Part shown: positions 4,930-5,118 of the stretch, piece by piece
Layout: each line of letters begins with the position of its first letter
Position numbering within the stretch: position 1 is the first letter of the stretch
Assembly: GCA_903890595.1 (NCBI GenBank)
Contig: CAITBU010000267.1
Coordinates: forward strand, 1 to 5,118
Direction of reading: 5' to 3'
Origin: an uncultured Holophagaceae bacterium
GTDB taxonomy: Bacteria; Acidobacteriota; Holophagae; Holophagales; Holophagaceae
DNA length: 5,118 nt
The notes under the pieces: model-generated
Told to the model about the DNA's origin: nothing
Database searches by the model: none
What the model saw: the letters and a program-made list of their open reading frames with translations, nothing else
Position numbers and translations under genes: made by a program

Positions 4930-5118
4930 ATGAGCCATGACTTCCAGACCTTCCTGAAGAAGCTTGAGAACTGCGGTGAGCTGAGCCGGGTGGGTCCGGA
5001 GGTGGATCCCTTCCTGGAGATGGGCGCCATCGCCGACCGGGTCTCCAAGCAGGCGGGGGGCGGGAAGGCCCTGCTGTTCGAGCGCCCCACGGGCAAGAGC
5101 ATCCCGGTGGCCATGAAC
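4930..5118 (+). CDS. ubiD: UbiD-family prenylated-FMN decarboxylase, N-terminal 63 residues (runs off right edge)
   Basis: Starting at ATG 4930-4932, the frame is open to the last base and encodes MSHDFQTFLKKLENCGELSR, then VDPFLEMGAIADRVSK, ALLFERP and SIPVAMN. This closely follows the N-terminus of UbiD decarboxylases (E. coli pattern: DLRDFLTLLEQQGELKRI, VDPHLEITEIADR, ALLFENP, MPVLCN). These are prenylated-FMN enzymes of about 450-600 aa that decarboxylate polyprenyl-4-hydroxybenzoate in ubiquinone synthesis. Homologues act in menaquinone (futalosine route) synthesis or on aromatic acids. In an acidobacterium a menaquinone or aromatic-acid role is at least as likely as ubiquinone, so the symbol denotes the family. 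The catalytic residues lie outside the window. The start follows GGGA by nine bases; an ATG at 4923 opens only a five-codon frame. It is divergent from the kinase. Confidence 0.88.
   Translation, partial: MSHDFQTFLKKLENCGELSRVGPEVDPFLEMGAIADRVSKQAGGGKALLFERPTGKSIPVAMN

Noticed and set aside
4923..4940. Five-codon frame (MAHEP) just before and overlapping the ubiD start, as a leader peptide
   Set aside because: The purine-rich site is only about two bases from this ATG, and such short frames arise by chance. No regulatory codon run is present.
4839..5114. 92-residue N-terminal extension of the kinase
   Set aside because: It overlaps the well-supported ubiD start on the opposite strand and is low in recognisable structure. 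The four-helix membrane part begins shortly after the ATG at 4838.

Overview
The window is GC-rich and comes from a diderm bacterium. It has an outer-membrane TonB-dependent receptor whose N-terminal domain is of the carboxypeptidase-regulatory type, a LytS/LytT-type two-component pair, and housekeeping genes at both edges (rplU and ubiD). Together these suggest an Acidobacteriota member, with Holophagaceae/Geothrix-like as my best guess. This is an inference from gene content and composition, not from a search. There are no mobile elements, CRISPR arrays or tRNA/rRNA genes.

Layout, left to right. Positions 1-20 (minus) hold the first seven codons of rplU (ribosomal protein bL21), with a strong ribosome-binding site and a plausible sigma-70 promoter in the 132-base gap behind it. 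Positions 138-160 form an intrinsic terminator for the next unit; its stem contains the receptor's stop codon. Positions 153-2279 (minus) encode a TonB-dependent receptor of about 708 aa. Positions 2279-2989 (minus) encode an exported, helical TPR-like protein of 236 aa. After a 104-base gap come a LytTR response regulator (3094-3849, minus) and its membrane histidine kinase (3846-4838, minus). A 91-base divergent spacer separates the kinase from a plus-strand ubiD-family decarboxylase whose first 63 codons run off the right edge.

The four minus-strand genes kinase > regulator > TPR protein > receptor look like one regulated module. Kinase and regulator overlap by 4 bases (GTGA), and the TPR protein and receptor by 1 or 4 bases. 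The only internal gap (2990-3093) carries two direct repeats with 12-base spacing that fit the published LytTR-domain binding consensus. A related half-site lies in the spacer upstream of the kinase. My reading is that the two-component pair autoregulates itself and controls the TPR protein/receptor pair in response to an unknown envelope signal.

The other item worth a second look is the spacer before ubiD. As plus-strand RNA it can form a 12-bp helix (11 Watson-Crick pairs plus one G-U) that encloses two smaller hairpins and occludes the ubiD ribosome-binding region. It is a candidate cis-regulatory leader.
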